A stretch of 64,000 nt of DNA from Ornithinibacillus halophilus (lineage in GTDB: Bacteria; Bacillota; Bacilli; Bacillales; Amphibacillaceae). Shown here piece after piece: positions 7,699-17,241 of the stretch. The notes beneath the pieces are model-generated. The model saw only the letters and a list, made by a program, of their open reading frames with translations. It made no database searches and had not been told where the DNA came from. The DNA lies in assembly GCF_900129485.1 (NCBI RefSeq), contig NZ_FQVW01000001.1:1-64000 (forward strand). Reading direction: 5' to 3'. Position 1 is the first letter of the stretch. Every line of letters starts with the position of its first letter. The translations under genes were made by a program, and so were the position numbers.

Positions 7699-7980
7699 TT
7701 GAAGAAAAGATATATACTTTCAGCTTTAGGAGTAGGAGCAGCAAGCTATCTCTTAACAAATCCCTCTAGCAGAGACAAGCTAAAAGATATGATACAAGGA
7801 ATGACAACAGACAATAATTTGGACAACCCTTCTGTTATGGAAAATGCTGGTGAGCCTGATCAATTTACTAATCAAGAAGATTTAGCACAATTAGAAAATG
7901 CAAAAATGGTATCTGAAGGCTCGCAATTTGGAGTGCAATATTTTAATAAGGTTAAAAATGACGGTTTTAAAACAGAATAA
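7699..7980 (+). CDS. Hypothetical 93-residue protein with N-terminal hydrophobic segment
   Basis: Starts at TTG with GAAGGTGATG just before it. The N-terminus KKRYILSALGVGAASYLLTN looks like a membrane anchor or uncleaved signal, with a positive end and a 15-residue hydrophobic core. It is followed by SSRDKLKDMI, reminiscent of YtxH-type envelope proteins, and a soluble Asn/Gln/Glu-rich tail. No known family is recognised with certainty. It lies between ylaI and the spore lipoprotein gene ylaJ and ends at a hairpin shared with ylaJ. A small envelope or sporulation-associated protein is possible, but nothing in the sequence proves it. Confidence 0.7.
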   Translation: MKKRYILSALGVGAASYLLTNPSSRDKLKDMIQGMTTDNNLDNPSVMENAGEPDQFTNQEDLAQLENAKMVSEGSQFGVQYFNKVKNDGFKTE

Positions 7981-7981
7981 T

Positions 7982-8021
7982 ATGAAGAAGGCTATTCTCA
8001 AAGTGGAATAGCCTTCTTCAT
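7982..8021. terminator. Bidirectional hairpin terminator before ylaJ
   Basis: A perfect 16-base stem, ATGAAGAAGGCTATTC with its complement, and a 7-base loop lie between convergent genes. T tracts are short on both sides. Confidence 0.75.
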
Positions 8022-8037
8022 ATCTAACATTTCTACA

Positions 8038-8646
8038 TTAATCTTCACGTTTTTCGCGGTGGTCATTAGATTGGTCATTTTCGATATCGTCTAATTTATC
8101 TTCTTCACCATCATCTAGCATTTGTTTATTTTGATCAGGTTGTTCAGGTTGTTCCTCTGGAATTGGGAAATCAGGCATATACCTAGCAACAATAGCTGCA
8201 ATTTCATCTACAATACCTTGTACTGGGTGACCTTGACGAATTTTATCAGCCATTCCACGTATCCGTTCGTTTACATCTCCATCAGCAACAACTACTGCGG
8301 TTTTTCCGTAAGGATCATCTCGTAAAGCTTCCAGAACGGAGAATTTAATTGTACCGACTCTAGAGCGATCCAGGTCTTTATCGACGTCGATTCCAACAAC
8401 TGCGTATGGTCCAACTACAACAGATACAGCATCATCAACTTCTGGAACGTCACTTGCTACATTAGCTAGATGTGCTGCAATTTGTTCATTAGATAATTCC
8501 TTTTTCTCTCGTGGGTCTGAGTTTTTAACATTTATAATTTGATTGTCCTCTTCCTCAGATGGTAATGAATGATCCGTATCATCATTATTTTGACAACCAA
8601 CGATTAACAAAAAACTTATTAATAAAATACCTAGACGAATATACAT
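8038..8646 (-). CDS. ylaJ: YhcN/YlaJ family sporulation lipoprotein
   Basis: A 202-residue lipoprotein with signal peptide and lipobox LIVGC. The central domain has ANVASDVPEVDDAVSVVVG, YAVVGIDVD and ALRDDPYGKTAVVVADGD, which are hallmarks of the YhcN/YlaJ spore lipoprotein family. The family is found in spore-formers and the proteins are spore-associated. The C-terminus is an acidic, Gln/Asp-rich tail. The start at 8646 follows AGGAGG. A GTG two codons earlier overlaps the spacer. Confidence 0.9.
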   Translation of the reverse strand: MYIRLGILLISFLLIVGCQNNDDTDHSLPSEEEDNQIINVKNSDPREKKELSNEQIAAHLANVASDVPEVDDAVSVVVGPYAVVGIDVDKDLDRSRVGTIKFSVLEALRDDPYGKTAVVVADGDVNERIRGMADKIRQGHPVQGIVDEIAAIVARYMPDFPIPEEQPEQPDQNKQMLDDGEEDKLDDIENDQSNDHREKRED

Positions 8647-8732
8647 AAACACGCCTCCTACTTAATCTTAAAAAGAGAATATTTCTATACCGTTATTTTA
8701 AGTAGTAAGAGATAAATTATACTTATAATGAA

Positions 8733-8767
8733 AAAGAGGTTGCCTTAAATTATTTAAGACAACCTTC
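8733..8767 (-). terminator. Terminator of ylaL
   Basis: On the minus strand, AGGTTGTCTTAAAT pairs with ATTTAAGGCAACCT and is followed by T5. Confidence 0.8.
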
Positions 8768-8773
8768 TCATAT

Positions 8774-9256
8774 TTATGTAATTACGATATTATTAATAGC
8801 TTTTATTGGATTATCCTTATTTGATCCGTCTTTAAAATATAAATGAACTGGACCATCATCTTTAATGGGTTTACCATTAATAGAGAATAATAAATAAGAT
8901 TGCTCTAATTCTTCTAGTGAAAGAATAACTTCACCGTTTGAAGTTACTAACATTGCTTGTTCTGCATCAGGTTTTATTTCTGCGTGACCAATAAAGTCTT
9001 TCACAGGCATTACATATGATTCTGTTAATATTTTCTTTCCTTCTAAACGAGAAATGCTTTTATTAACTGGTGGTTTAATATTTGGTGAAATTTCCGAATC
9101 CCAACGTTCAGCTGCCTTTTCTAATTCATTTTCTTCGGTGACTTGTTCATTAGCAGTAAAGGCTTCTTCCAAGATGATTTTTCTGTCATCAAAAATCCAG
9201 ACAGTGGGATCCATTGTAATTGTATATTGTATTTTTCCAGTGATTGGAACTATCAT
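8774..9256 (-). CDS. ylaL: YlaL-like hypothetical protein
   Basis: A 160-residue cytoplasmic protein with no signal peptide or membrane segment. It begins MIVPITGKIQYTITMDPTVW and resembles B. subtilis YlaL in length, in the opening motif and in map position between ylaJ and ylaN. AAAGGGGC precedes the ATG. The second half (LSLEELEQSYLLFSINGKPI) is predicted to be beta-rich. No function is known. B. subtilis has ylaK (PhoH family) between ylaJ and ylaL and ylaM (glutaminase) after ylaL; neither is here. Confidence 0.7.
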   Translation of the reverse strand: MIVPITGKIQYTITMDPTVWIFDDRKIILEEAFTANEQVTEENELEKAAERWDSEISPNIKPPVNKSISRLEGKKILTESYVMPVKDFIGHAEIKPDAEQAMLVTSNGEVILSLEELEQSYLLFSINGKPIKDDGPVHLYFKDGSNKDNPIKAINNIVIT

Positions 9257-9479
9257 TTTCTTGCCCCTTTCTTCTGTATCTTCATTAAGGATAGCAGAGA
9301 ATTATATTTTTTTCACTATATACATATTAATTCACATGTGAAAATCCATGATAATTTTTATGATAATATCGATATTATTTGCATTTTCTAAGGTCAAACG
9401 ATAATATAATAGTAGAGAGTTTTAATAAAAAGTAGGAACTTAAAGTAAGCTAAGTTTTTAGGTGGAGGGGATATATTTG

Positions 9480-9761
9480 ATGCCAGAGGTAACGATCGAT
9501 CATCGTGAAAAAGCCTATGCCCTTCTTAAGGCTGATGCTGATAAAATTTTACGGCTCATCGAGGTACAAATTAAGAATTTGACGATGCCACAATGTCCAT
9601 TATATGAGGAAGTATTAGATACACAAATGTTTGGTCTTTCAAGAGAGATCGATTTTGCTGTGCGTCTGAACCTAGTCGGTGAAGATGAAGGTAAGGCATT
9701 ACTTGAGAATCTCGAGAAAAAACTTAATGTCTTGCATGAGGCTGCTCAAAAGTCGAGTTAG
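9480..9761 (+). CDS. ylaN: YlaN, iron-homeostasis protein of the UPF0358 family
   Basis: A 93-residue protein. [20 protein letters not shown] and [14 protein letters not shown] are nearly identical to B. subtilis YlaN. YlaN is needed under iron limitation and has been reported to bind iron and act on the Fur repressor. The ATG at 9480 follows GGAGGGG with a 9-base spacing. The overlapping TTG at 9477 and an upstream in-frame GTG are alternatives. It is monocistronic, with a terminator about 30 bases on. Confidence 0.93.
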   Translation: MPEVTIDHREKAYALLKADADKILRLIEVQIKNLTMPQCPLYEEVLDTQMFGLSREIDFAVRLNLVGEDEGKALLENLEKKLNVLHEAAQKSS

Positions 9762-9789
9762 ACAACTTAAATTTTTGTGGATAGAAACA

Positions 9790-9827
9790 AAAACTTTGCC
9801 GTTTATCGGATAGGCAAGGTTTTTTTG
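9790..9827 (+). terminator. Terminator of ylaN
   Basis: The stem ACTTTGCC/GGCAAGGT (one G-T wobble) is followed by T7. Confidence 0.85.
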
Positions 9828-9910
9828 TTAGATAAGAATCTAACGTGTAATATCAAGCGATACAAGCAGATTTTTCAAACGACAAAATATAACACACTAT
9901 TTAAAGTATG

Positions 9911-9919
9911 TGTTATACT
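9911..9919 (+). promoter_or_regulatory. Candidate extended -10 promoter of ftsW-pycA
   Basis: TGTTATACT is an extended -10 element about 107 bases before ftsW. The -35 region is weak. It overlaps an imperfect inverted repeat (AACACA at 9890-9895 and TGTGTT at 9909-9914), which might be an operator. Confidence 0.4.
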
Positions 9920-10025
9920 AATTTCATATTCTTCATCTTTAATATAAAGTGGTCTATCCAAAAATACATCATGGAAATAATACATAAAATAATAATCTAT
10001 TAAACATTTGGGAGAAGAATGAAAG

Positions 10026-11213
10026 ATGAAAAAGAATATAAAATATTTCGATTTCACATTAGTAATAATACCAATCTTACTAGCAGGCTTTGGCGTTGTT
10101 ATGATTTATAGTGCGAGTATGGTTATTGCGATTGTTGAAGGACTAGAGAGTACTCACTATTTTTATCGGCAACTGATGTGGTTTTTTCTTGGATTGATAG
10201 GATTTGTATTTTTCAGTTTTTTTTCTTATAGAAATTACCAACGATTAATAAAAATAGTTATGCTTGGAGTTTTTGCTTTACTTTTAGGTGTTATATTTTT
10301 TGGGAATGAAGTAAATAATGCAAAATCCTGGCTTAGTTTTGGCCCAATAGGCATTCAGCCTGCTGAGTTTGCGAAATTGGGTCTAATCATCTATCTCTCA
10401 GCAATCTATTCAAAAAAACAATCCTATATTAATGATTTTAATAGGGGAGTTTTACCACCCTTAATAATGACAGGTTTGGTATTAGGCTTAGTAGTAATGC
10501 AACCTGATATAGGGACAGCATCGATTATTTTTCTAATCGCATGTTCTGTTATCTTTAGTTCGGGAATTAAATTTAAACATTTATTTATACTAGTTTTTAT
10601 TGGTTTATTACTTCTTGCAATTGCAGTACCTAGTATGGTAACAGACGAACGTATTGAACGTTTTACCGGGGCCTATCAGCCGTTTGAAGCACCAGATGAT
10701 GATGGATATCATTTAATCCAATCCTACTTAGCGATAGGTGTTGGGGGGCTAACAGGAGAAGGGTTAGGACAAAGTGTTCAAAAATTAGGGTATCTATATG
10801 CGCCGCATAATGATTTTATTATGGCAGTTATTGCTGAAGAACTAGGGTTTATTGGTGTAGTTATAGTAATTGGAATGCTTGCTATTATTGTACTTCGTGG
10901 ATTATATATATCTTGGAGATGCAAGGATAGTTTTGGTGCATTATTGGCAATTGGAATTTCATCAATGGTAGGACTTCAAGCTTTTATAAATTTAGGTGCT
11001 ATTAGTGGTATTTTACCTATTACAGGGGTTACTTTGCCTTTTGTGAGTTATGGAGGATCCTCATTGTTAGTACTTATGGCTTCAATGGGAATTTTAAATA
11101 ATATAGCAATGAATGTAAAAAGACAAGAAAGACAACCGGTTCAAGTTAACGAAGATGATGAACCAATACCAAATAGTTTTCGACATAGAGGAGGAGAACC
11201 ATGGACAAGTTAA
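10026..11213 (+). CDS. ftsW: Cell division lipid II polymerase FtsW
   Basis: A 395-residue SEDS-family membrane protein with about ten transmembrane segments. It has the SEDS signatures GIQPAEFAKLGLI, VMQPDIGTASI, NDFIMAVIAEELGF and the C-terminal GVTLPFVSYGGSSLL. SEDS proteins polymerise lipid II into glycan strands, and FtsW does so at the division septum with its partner transpeptidase PbpB (also in this window). The position between ylaN and pycA matches ylaO/ftsW of B. subtilis, which separates it from the spoVE paralogue further on. Its end overlaps the first 13 bases of pycA. Confidence 0.93.
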   Translation: MKKNIKYFDFTLVIIPILLAGFGVVMIYSASMVIAIVEGLESTHYFYRQLMWFFLGLIGFVFFSFFSYRNYQRLIKIVMLGVFALLLGVIFFGNEVNNAKSWLSFGPIGIQPAEFAKLGLIIYLSAIYSKKQSYINDFNRGVLPPLIMTGLVLGLVVMQPDIGTASIIFLIACSVIFSSGIKFKHLFILVFIGLLLLAIAVPSMVTDERIERFTGAYQPFEAPDDDGYHLIQSYLAIGVGGLTGEGLGQSVQKLGYLYAPHNDFIMAVIAEELGFIGVVIVIGMLAIIVLRGLYISWRCKDSFGALLAIGISSMVGLQAFINLGAISGILPITGVTLPFVSYGGSSLLVLMASMGILNNIAMNVKRQERQPVQVNEDDEPIPNSFRHRGGEPWTS

Positions 11214-14200
11214 CAAAAATAAATAAAGTACTAGTTGCTAATCGTGGGGAAATTGCTATTCGAGTGTTTCGTGCTTGTACAGAGTTAAATATCCGTACAG
11301 TTGCTATTTACTCAAAAGAAGATTCGGGATCTTATCATCGCTATAAGGCCGATGAATCCTATTTAATTGGTGAAGGGAAAAAACCAATTGATGCTTATTT
11401 AGATATTGAAGGAATTATTGAGTTAGCTAAAAAGGCAAAAGTTGATGCTATTCATCCAGGTTATGGCTTCTTATCAGAAAATATTCAGTTTGCAAAACGA
11501 TGTGAAGAAGAAGGAATTATCTTTATTGGACCTACTAGTGAGCATTTACATATGTTTGGAGACAAAGTCCGAGCTAGAACTCAAGCCATCAATGCTGGAT
11601 TACCTGTAATTCCAGGCACAGATGGCCCAGTATCATCAGTTGAAGAAGTAGAAGCATTTGGACAAGAAAATGGATATCCAATTATAATCAAAGCGGCTCT
11701 CGGTGGTGGGGGACGTGGAATGAGAATTGTCAGAAATTATAGAAGTTTGAAAGAAAATTTTGATAGAGCAAAATCTGAGGCTAGAGCAGCATTCGGAAGT
11801 GATGAAGTTTATGTTGAAAAGCTAATCGAAAACCCTAAACATATAGAGGTGCAAATTGTTGCTGATGAACATGGGAATGTAATTCACCTATTTGAGAGGG
11901 ATTGTTCCGTGCAACGTAGGCATCAGAAAGTTGTTGAAGTAGCTCCTAGTGTTTCTCTTAGTGAAGAATTGAGAGAAGAGATATGTAATGCAGCTGTAAA
12001 ATTAATGAAGAATGTTGATTATATTAATGCAGGTACAGTTGAGTTTTTAGTAACAGAAGGTGAGTATTACTTTATTGAAGTTAATCCTCGTATACAAGTA
12101 GAACACACGATTACTGAAATGATTACTGGTGTTGATATTGCTCAAACACAAATAAAAATTGCAGATGGACAAAATTTACATGGTGAACAAATTGGAATTC
12201 CAGCACAAAACGATATTAAGACAATTGGATATGCGATTCAGTCACGAGTAACGACTGAAGATCCACTTAATAATTTTATGCCAGATACGGGTAAGATTAT
12301 GGCTTACCGTACAGGTGGTGGCTTTGGAGTTCGACTAGATGCTGGTAATGGATTCCAAGGAGCAGAAATCTCGCCTCATTATGATTCTTTACTAGTAAAG
12401 GTATCAACTTGGGCATTGACCTTTGAACAAGCAGCACAAAAGATGGTACGAAACTTAAAAGAATTCAGGATTAGGGGTATTAAGACAAATATTCCTTTCT
12501 TAGAGAATGTTATCCGTCATGAGAGTTTTATGTCAGGAGAATATAACACAACATTTATTGATCAAACGCCAGAATTATTTGTTTTTCCTAAACGAAAAGA
12601 CCGTGGGACAAAAATGTTAAATTATATTGGTCATACTACAGTGAATGGTTTTGAAGGTCTCGATAAGAGAAAAAAACCTGAGTTTTCTAAGATTATAATC
12701 CCTAATTATGATTCATTAAAGACACCACCAATTGGAACGAAACAAATATTAGATCAAAAGGGGCCAGAAGGACTATCCAAATGGCTTAAAGAACAGAAAG
12801 AGGTAATGTTAACAGATACAACATTTCGTGATGCACACCAATCCTTACTTGCGACTAGGATGCGAACAAAGGACTTGGTAGAAATAGCAGAACCTACTGC
12901 ACATTTATTACCTAATCTATTTTCTGTTGAAATGTGGGGAGGAGCAACTTTTGATGTAGCATACCGATTCTTAAAAGAAGACCCATGGGAAAGACTCTTA
13001 AAATTAAGAAAGAAAATGCCAAATGTACTTTTCCAAATGTTATTGAGAGCAAGTAATGCAGTAGGGTATAAAAACTATCCTGATAATGTAATCAATCAAT
13101 TTGTGGAGAAGAGTGCTTCTGCTGGAATTGATGTTTATCGAATTTTTGATAGCTTAAATTGGATAGAAGGAATGAAACCAGCTATTGAGGCAGTCCGAAA
13201 TAATAATAAAATAGCAGAGGCTTCTATTTGTTATACAGGTGACTTACTGGATTCAAGTCGCCCTAAGTATAATTTAGATTATTATAAAAACCTAGCGAAA
13301 GAGTTAGAACTAACGGGTGCTCATATTTTAGGAATTAAAGATATGGCAGGGTTATTAAAGCCAGAAGCAGCCTACCAATTAATCACTACTTTGAAAGAAA
13401 CCATTGATATTCCAATACACCTTCATACTCATGATACTAGTGGTAATGGAATTTATACTTATGCACGTGCTATAGATGCAGGTGTGGATGCTGTTGATGT
13501 TGCAAGTGGACCAATGGCTGGTCTTACGTCTCAACCAAGTGCGCAAACCCTATACCATGCTTTAGAAGGTACACCACGTCAACCGAAAATTAATGTTGAA
13601 TCATATGAACAAATCTCTCATTATTGGGAGGGAGTTCGAGAGTATTATCAAGATTTTGAGAGTGGAATGAAGTCACCGCATACAGAAATTTACTTGCATG
13701 AAATGCCAGGTGGACAATATAGTAATTTAAAACAGCAAGCAAAAGCAGTAGGCCTTGAAAATCGCTGGAATGAAGTCAAGTCGATGTTCCGTCAAGTTAA
13801 CGATATGTTTGGAGATATTGTTAAGGTAACACCTTCATCAAAAGTTGTTGGAGATATGACGCTCTTTATGGTGCAAAATAATTTAACTGAGGATGACATT
13901 TATGAAAGAGGAGAGAGTATTGATTTCCCTGACTCTGTTATTGAATTAGCTGAGGGATTACTAGGACAACCGTATCAGGGCTTTCCTCAAGAATTACAGC
14001 GTATTATTTTGAAGGGAAAAGAACCAATTACCGTTCGACCAGGAGAATTAATGGAGCCCGTTGATTTTAATCAACTTAGTGAGATGCTTTTTAAAAAATT
14101 AGATCGCCAGGTTACTAGTTTTGATATGATTGCTTATGCATTATATCCAAAAGTATTCATGGATTACCACAAGTTCTACCAACAATATGGTGATATTTCT

Positions 14201-14644
14201 GTGTTAGATACTCCAACTTTCTTCTACGGTATGAAGATAGGAGAAGAGATTGAAGTAGAAATTGAACAGGGGAAGACGTTAATAGTTAAGTTGGTGTCCA
14301 TATCACAGCCACACAAGGATGGAACAAGAGTTATCTACTTTGAGTTAAACGGTCAGTCTCGTGAAGTTGTAGTTAAAGATGAGAATGTTCAATCTCAAGT
14401 TACAACTAGACAAAAAGTGGATCCTTCTAATAAGAAACAAATTGGTGCGACGATGCCCGGTACAGTTTTAAATGTAACGTGCGAAAAAGGTCAAAAGGTT
14501 GAAAAAGGAGATCACTTATTAATTACGGAAGCAATGAAAATGGAAACTACTGTTCAGGCTCCATTTGCTGGTGTGATTAAAGAAATTCATGTAAAAGATG
14601 AGGAACCAATCAATGTGAATGATCTACTATTAGAATTTGAATAA
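11201..14644 (+). CDS. pycA: Pyruvate carboxylase
   Basis: A 1147-residue biotin enzyme that makes oxaloacetate from pyruvate, bicarbonate and ATP to refill the TCA cycle. The order is standard. An N-terminal biotin carboxylase/ATP-grasp region (about 1-460) has AALGGGGRGMR and FIEVNPRIQVEHT. A carboxyltransferase domain (about 530-800) has TDTTFRDAHQSL and HLHTHDTSGN. The C-terminal biotinyl domain has EAMKMET with the biotinylated Lys at 1113. The start has GGAGGAG 5-6 bases upstream and lies inside the end of ftsW, so translation may be coupled. Full length for the family. Confidence 0.97.
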   Translation: MDKLTKINKVLVANRGEIAIRVFRACTELNIRTVAIYSKEDSGSYHRYKADESYLIGEGKKPIDAYLDIEGIIELAKKAKVDAIHPGYGFLSENIQFAKRCEEEGIIFIGPTSEHLHMFGDKVRARTQAINAGLPVIPGTDGPVSSVEEVEAFGQENGYPIIIKAALGGGGRGMRIVRNYRSLKENFDRAKSEARAAFGSDEVYVEKLIENPKHIEVQIVADEHGNVIHLFERDCSVQRRHQKVVEVAPSVSLSEELREEICNAAVKLMKNVDYINAGTVEFLVTEGEYYFIEVNPRIQVEHTITEMITGVDIAQTQIKIADGQNLHGEQIGIPAQNDIKTIGYAIQSRVTTEDPLNNFMPDTGKIMAYRTGGGFGVRLDAGNGFQGAEISPHYDSLLVKVSTWALTFEQAAQKMVRNLKEFRIRGIKTNIPFLENVIRHESFMSGEYNTTFIDQTPELFVFPKRKDRGTKMLNYIGHTTVNGFEGLDKRKKPEFSKIIIPNYDSLKTPPIGTKQILDQKGPEGLSKWLKEQKEVMLTDTTFRDAHQSLLATRMRTKDLVEIAEPTAHLLPNLFSVEMWGGATFDVAYRFLKEDPWERLLKLRKKMPNVLFQMLLRASNAVGYKNYPDNVINQFVEKSASAGIDVYRIFDSLNWIEGMKPAIEAVRNNNKIAEASICYTGDLLDSSRPKYNLDYYKNLAKELELTGAHILGIKDMAGLLKPEAAYQLITTLKETIDIPIHLHTHDTSGNGIYTYARAIDAGVDAVDVASGPMAGLTSQPSAQTLYHALEGTPRQPKINVESYEQISHYWEGVREYYQDFESGMKSPHTEIYLHEMPGGQYSNLKQQAKAVGLENRWNEVKSMFRQVNDMFGDIVKVTPSSKVVGDMTLFMVQNNLTEDDIYERGESIDFPDSVIELAEGLLGQPYQGFPQELQRIILKGKEPITVRPGELMEPVDFNQLSEMLFKKLDRQVTSFDMIAYALYPKVFMDYHKFYQQYGDISVLDTPTFFYGMKIGEEIEVEIEQGKTLIVKLVSISQPHKDGTRVIYFELNGQSREVVVKDENVQSQVTTRQKVDPSNKKQIGATMPGTVLNVTCEKGQKVEKGDHLLITEAMKMETTVQAPFAGVIKEIHVKDEEPINVNDLLLEFE

Positions 14645-14654
14645 TGAAATATAA

Positions 14655-14690
14655 AAAAGAGTGCTGATCTTGTGATTCAGCACTCTTTTT
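14655..14690. terminator. Bidirectional terminator between pycA and ctaA
   Basis: The stem AGAGTGCTGA/TCAGCACTCT is flanked by A6 and T5, between convergent genes. Confidence 0.85.
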
Positions 14691-14692
14691 AT

Positions 14693-15649
14693 TTACCCTT
14701 GCACTATATTTTTATTATTGTTTACGCCATTGTTTTTCTTTTCCATTGCAGCACTTCTGGAAGATAATAGAATAAAGTAACTAAGCATTCCGAAATAACA
14801 TGTAATGACAAGTGCGTGCATCAAGGCAACGCCTAGGTTTAAGATAGTAAAGATAATCATTGCACCAAAGAAAACTTGTAAACTAATTAAACTAACCGTA
14901 ACAATCCATCCCCAATACATTACACGACTGTGACGGTAGTTTTTAATCATTTGAATGAACAGTATGACTGTCCAAATAAATAGTATTCCAGCTGCTAGAC
15001 GATGTCCCATCTGTACCCATTGTTCAAAACTATATTCTGAAAAGGCTAGCGGGGAACTATTTGTACAAAATGGCCAATCGCCACATACTAAATTAGCATT
15101 AATATGTCTTACGAGAGCACCAGTATATACTACAATCATCGTATAAATGCTTAATGCATAAATGTGCAGACGATGGCTTTTCTTTATAAATAGTGAAGAA
15201 GCATCAAATTTCTTATCGATTTCAAAAATTAGTAGCATAAGTAAAAATACAGATGCAAACGAAATTAAAGAAATTCCGAAGTGCAATGCTAAAACGAAGT
15301 CTGATTGTCCCCACATTACAGCTGCAGCACCGATCAATCCTTGTAAGACTAAAAAGAAGATTGATAAGAAAGATAGAAATTTGACTTCACGTATATGACC
15401 AATATGTTTCCAGGCAAAATAGGAGAGTAAGAGAACGACAATACCTACGATTCCAGACACTAATCGGTGACTTAGTTCTATAACAAGCTCTGGTGAGATA
15501 TCTGACGGGATCAATTGACCATGGCATAATGGCCAACTATCTCCACAACCATCTCCTGAGTCTGTCTTTGTTACAAGTGCACCACCTATCAATATAAAGG
15601 TCATTCCTATAGTGGCTACGACTGATAGCCATTTAAGTATTTTTATCAT
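14693..15649 (-). CDS. ctaA: Haem A synthase CtaA
   Basis: A 318-residue membrane protein with eight hydrophobic helices. It converts haem O to haem A for the cytochrome oxidase encoded nearby. The two extracytoplasmic Cys pairs typical of the Bacillus type are present (GCGDSWPLCHG near residue 35 and CGDWPFC near 190). The four haem-ligand histidine positions appear as ELSHRLVSG, LALHFG, MGHRLAAG and LMHAL. The protein is an internal duplication of two four-helix halves. It is divergent from ctaB, as in B. subtilis. Confidence 0.95.
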   Translation of the reverse strand: MIKILKWLSVVATIGMTFILIGGALVTKTDSGDGCGDSWPLCHGQLIPSDISPELVIELSHRLVSGIVGIVVLLLSYFAWKHIGHIREVKFLSFLSIFFLVLQGLIGAAAVMWGQSDFVLALHFGISLISFASVFLLMLLIFEIDKKFDASSLFIKKSHRLHIYALSIYTMIVVYTGALVRHINANLVCGDWPFCTNSSPLAFSEYSFEQWVQMGHRLAAGILFIWTVILFIQMIKNYRHSRVMYWGWIVTVSLISLQVFFGAMIIFTILNLGVALMHALVITCYFGMLSYFILLSSRSAAMEKKNNGVNNNKNIVQG

Positions 15650-15685
15650 TATTATTTATCCTCGCTTCTTGTTGATGTTTAATAA

Positions 15686-15714
15686 ATTATAGTAGAATCA
15701 CTGAAGGGTATAAA
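15686..15714 (-). promoter_or_regulatory. Candidate sigma-A promoter of ctaA
   Basis: On the minus strand TTTATA (15714-15709) and TATAAT (15691-15686) are 17 bases apart, about 37 bases before the ctaA start. Confidence 0.45.
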
Positions 15715-16299
15715 TCATTGGAGAATATTTATTCCTCTCAATTCGTATATAAAACATAGTTTGTATTAATTTAGTTAAATTAAAGACTCTCTGAGAATAA
15801 GGGGATAACATTTCAGAAATAAATAGTTTTAACTATAATGATAATAATAATATTAGCTCCTTCAATAAATCAATTATTTAAGGAGAAAAAGTGACAAATG
15901 ACACACAATTGTTATATTATCATGATTTTACACTATATTCACGTTAAAAAAGGAAAAAACTCTTGCATTGTTTCTGATTGTCTGCTAGAAATAATGTAGG
16001 GGATAATTGATAAGCTTCAAAAAACTATGTCCAAATGTGGGCCACTACATACTTGTCATTCCAAGAAGGCTATTTTGCCTTTTATTTTATTTTAGGCAAG
16101 AAAAGTTCACAAATTTGTCACAATTTGACTGTGGTACTTTGGAATACATATGTAGTGTGAGACCGTAATTTATTCCGGGATACATTTAGTATTATCGCCA
16201 GTATACTTGTAGGACATCTTAAGAAGACAAAACATAATAAAAAGTATACTAGTTGTATCTGTTCCTTTTTAAATAAGGATAGAAGGGGGGATATACACG
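15715..16299. other. Long AT-rich intergenic control region between ctaA and ctaB
   Basis: About 650 bases separate the divergent ctaA and ctaB starts with no supportable gene. It contains a small hairpin AAGGC/GCCTT at 16066-16081 followed by a T-rich stretch (a possible leader attenuator), a 10-base palindrome ACAAATTTGT at 16109-16118, and two copies of the palindrome AGTATACT (16200-16207 and 16243-16250). No strong sigma-A promoter for ctaB stands out by eye. The length suggests complex control of haem A synthesis. Confidence 0.5.
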
Positions 16300-17241
16300 A
16301 TGGATAATATTGACACAACTTCTTCTCACGTAGTAACTAATACTAATGTATCTAGAGGAAATAACGGATCACTAATCAAAGACTTAAAGGCTCTTGTAAA
16401 AGTTGGAATTGTAAACTCAAATTTAATAACTACATTGACTGGTTTTATACTTGCACTTCATTTTACTGGCAGTTCTTTTCTAGAGAATATGCACTTATTC
16501 CTATTAACTATAAGTGGAACTGCATTAGTGATTGCGGGAGGATGTATTCTTAATAACTGGTATGATGTCGATATTGACCCAGTTATGTCTAGAACAAAAA
16601 ACAGACCAACAGTAACCGGAAGTTTATCAATGAAGTTCATATTATACCTTGGTTTAGGTATTAGCGTTGTTGGACATATATTATTGTTACTAACTTCAGT
16701 AGAAGCTGCTGTTATCGCCTTCTTCGGATGGTTTACATACGTCGTATTATATACGATGTGGTCTAAAAGAAAATATACGTTAAATACAATTGTAGGCAGC
16801 TTTTCTGGTGCCGTCCCTCCATTGATTGGATGGGCAGCCATTGATACTAGTATTCATATAGTACCAATTACTTTGTTTTTAATTATGTTTATCTGGCAGA
16901 CTCCACATTTTCTAGCATTAGCAATGAAAAAGATCAAAGAATATGAAGCAGCAAATATTCCAATGTTACCAGTCGTGTATGGATTTGAATTTACAAAACG
17001 GCAAATTATAGTATATATTGCCTGTTTACTGCCATTACCGTTTTTCTTAGCATCACTAGGGACAACATTTATAGTAATTGCAACTATATTAAATATAGGT
17101 TGGCTAATACTAGGGTTAAGTGGATTCCTGATGAAAGATGATCTGAAATGGGCAAATTTAATTTTTATCTATTCATTAAATTATTTAACCATTCTATTTA
17201 TTACAATGGCAGTAATTTCATTTGTAATCCCCTTACATTAA
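16300..17241 (+). CDS. ctaB: Protohaem IX farnesyltransferase (haem O synthase) CtaB
   Basis: A 313-residue UbiA-family prenyltransferase with about nine transmembrane helices. It adds a farnesyl group to haem B to give haem O, the substrate of CtaA. The first Asp-rich motif is [19 protein letters not shown], and the conserved loop GAVPPLIGW and the [11 protein letters not shown] motif are intact. A polar N-terminal extension of about 30 residues precedes the first helix, as in other Bacillus CtaB proteins. AAGGGGGG lies before the ATG. It leads into the oxidase operon after about 100 bases. Confidence 0.95.
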   Translation: MDNIDTTSSHVVTNTNVSRGNNGSLIKDLKALVKVGIVNSNLITTLTGFILALHFTGSSFLENMHLFLLTISGTALVIAGGCILNNWYDVDIDPVMSRTKNRPTVTGSLSMKFILYLGLGISVVGHILLLLTSVEAAVIAFFGWFTYVVLYTMWSKRKYTLNTIVGSFSGAVPPLIGWAAIDTSIHIVPITLFLIMFIWQTPHFLALAMKKIKEYEAANIPMLPVVYGFEFTKRQIIVYIACLLPLPFFLASLGTTFIVIATILNIGWLILGLSGFLMKDDLKWANLIFIYSLNYLTILFITMAVISFVIPLH

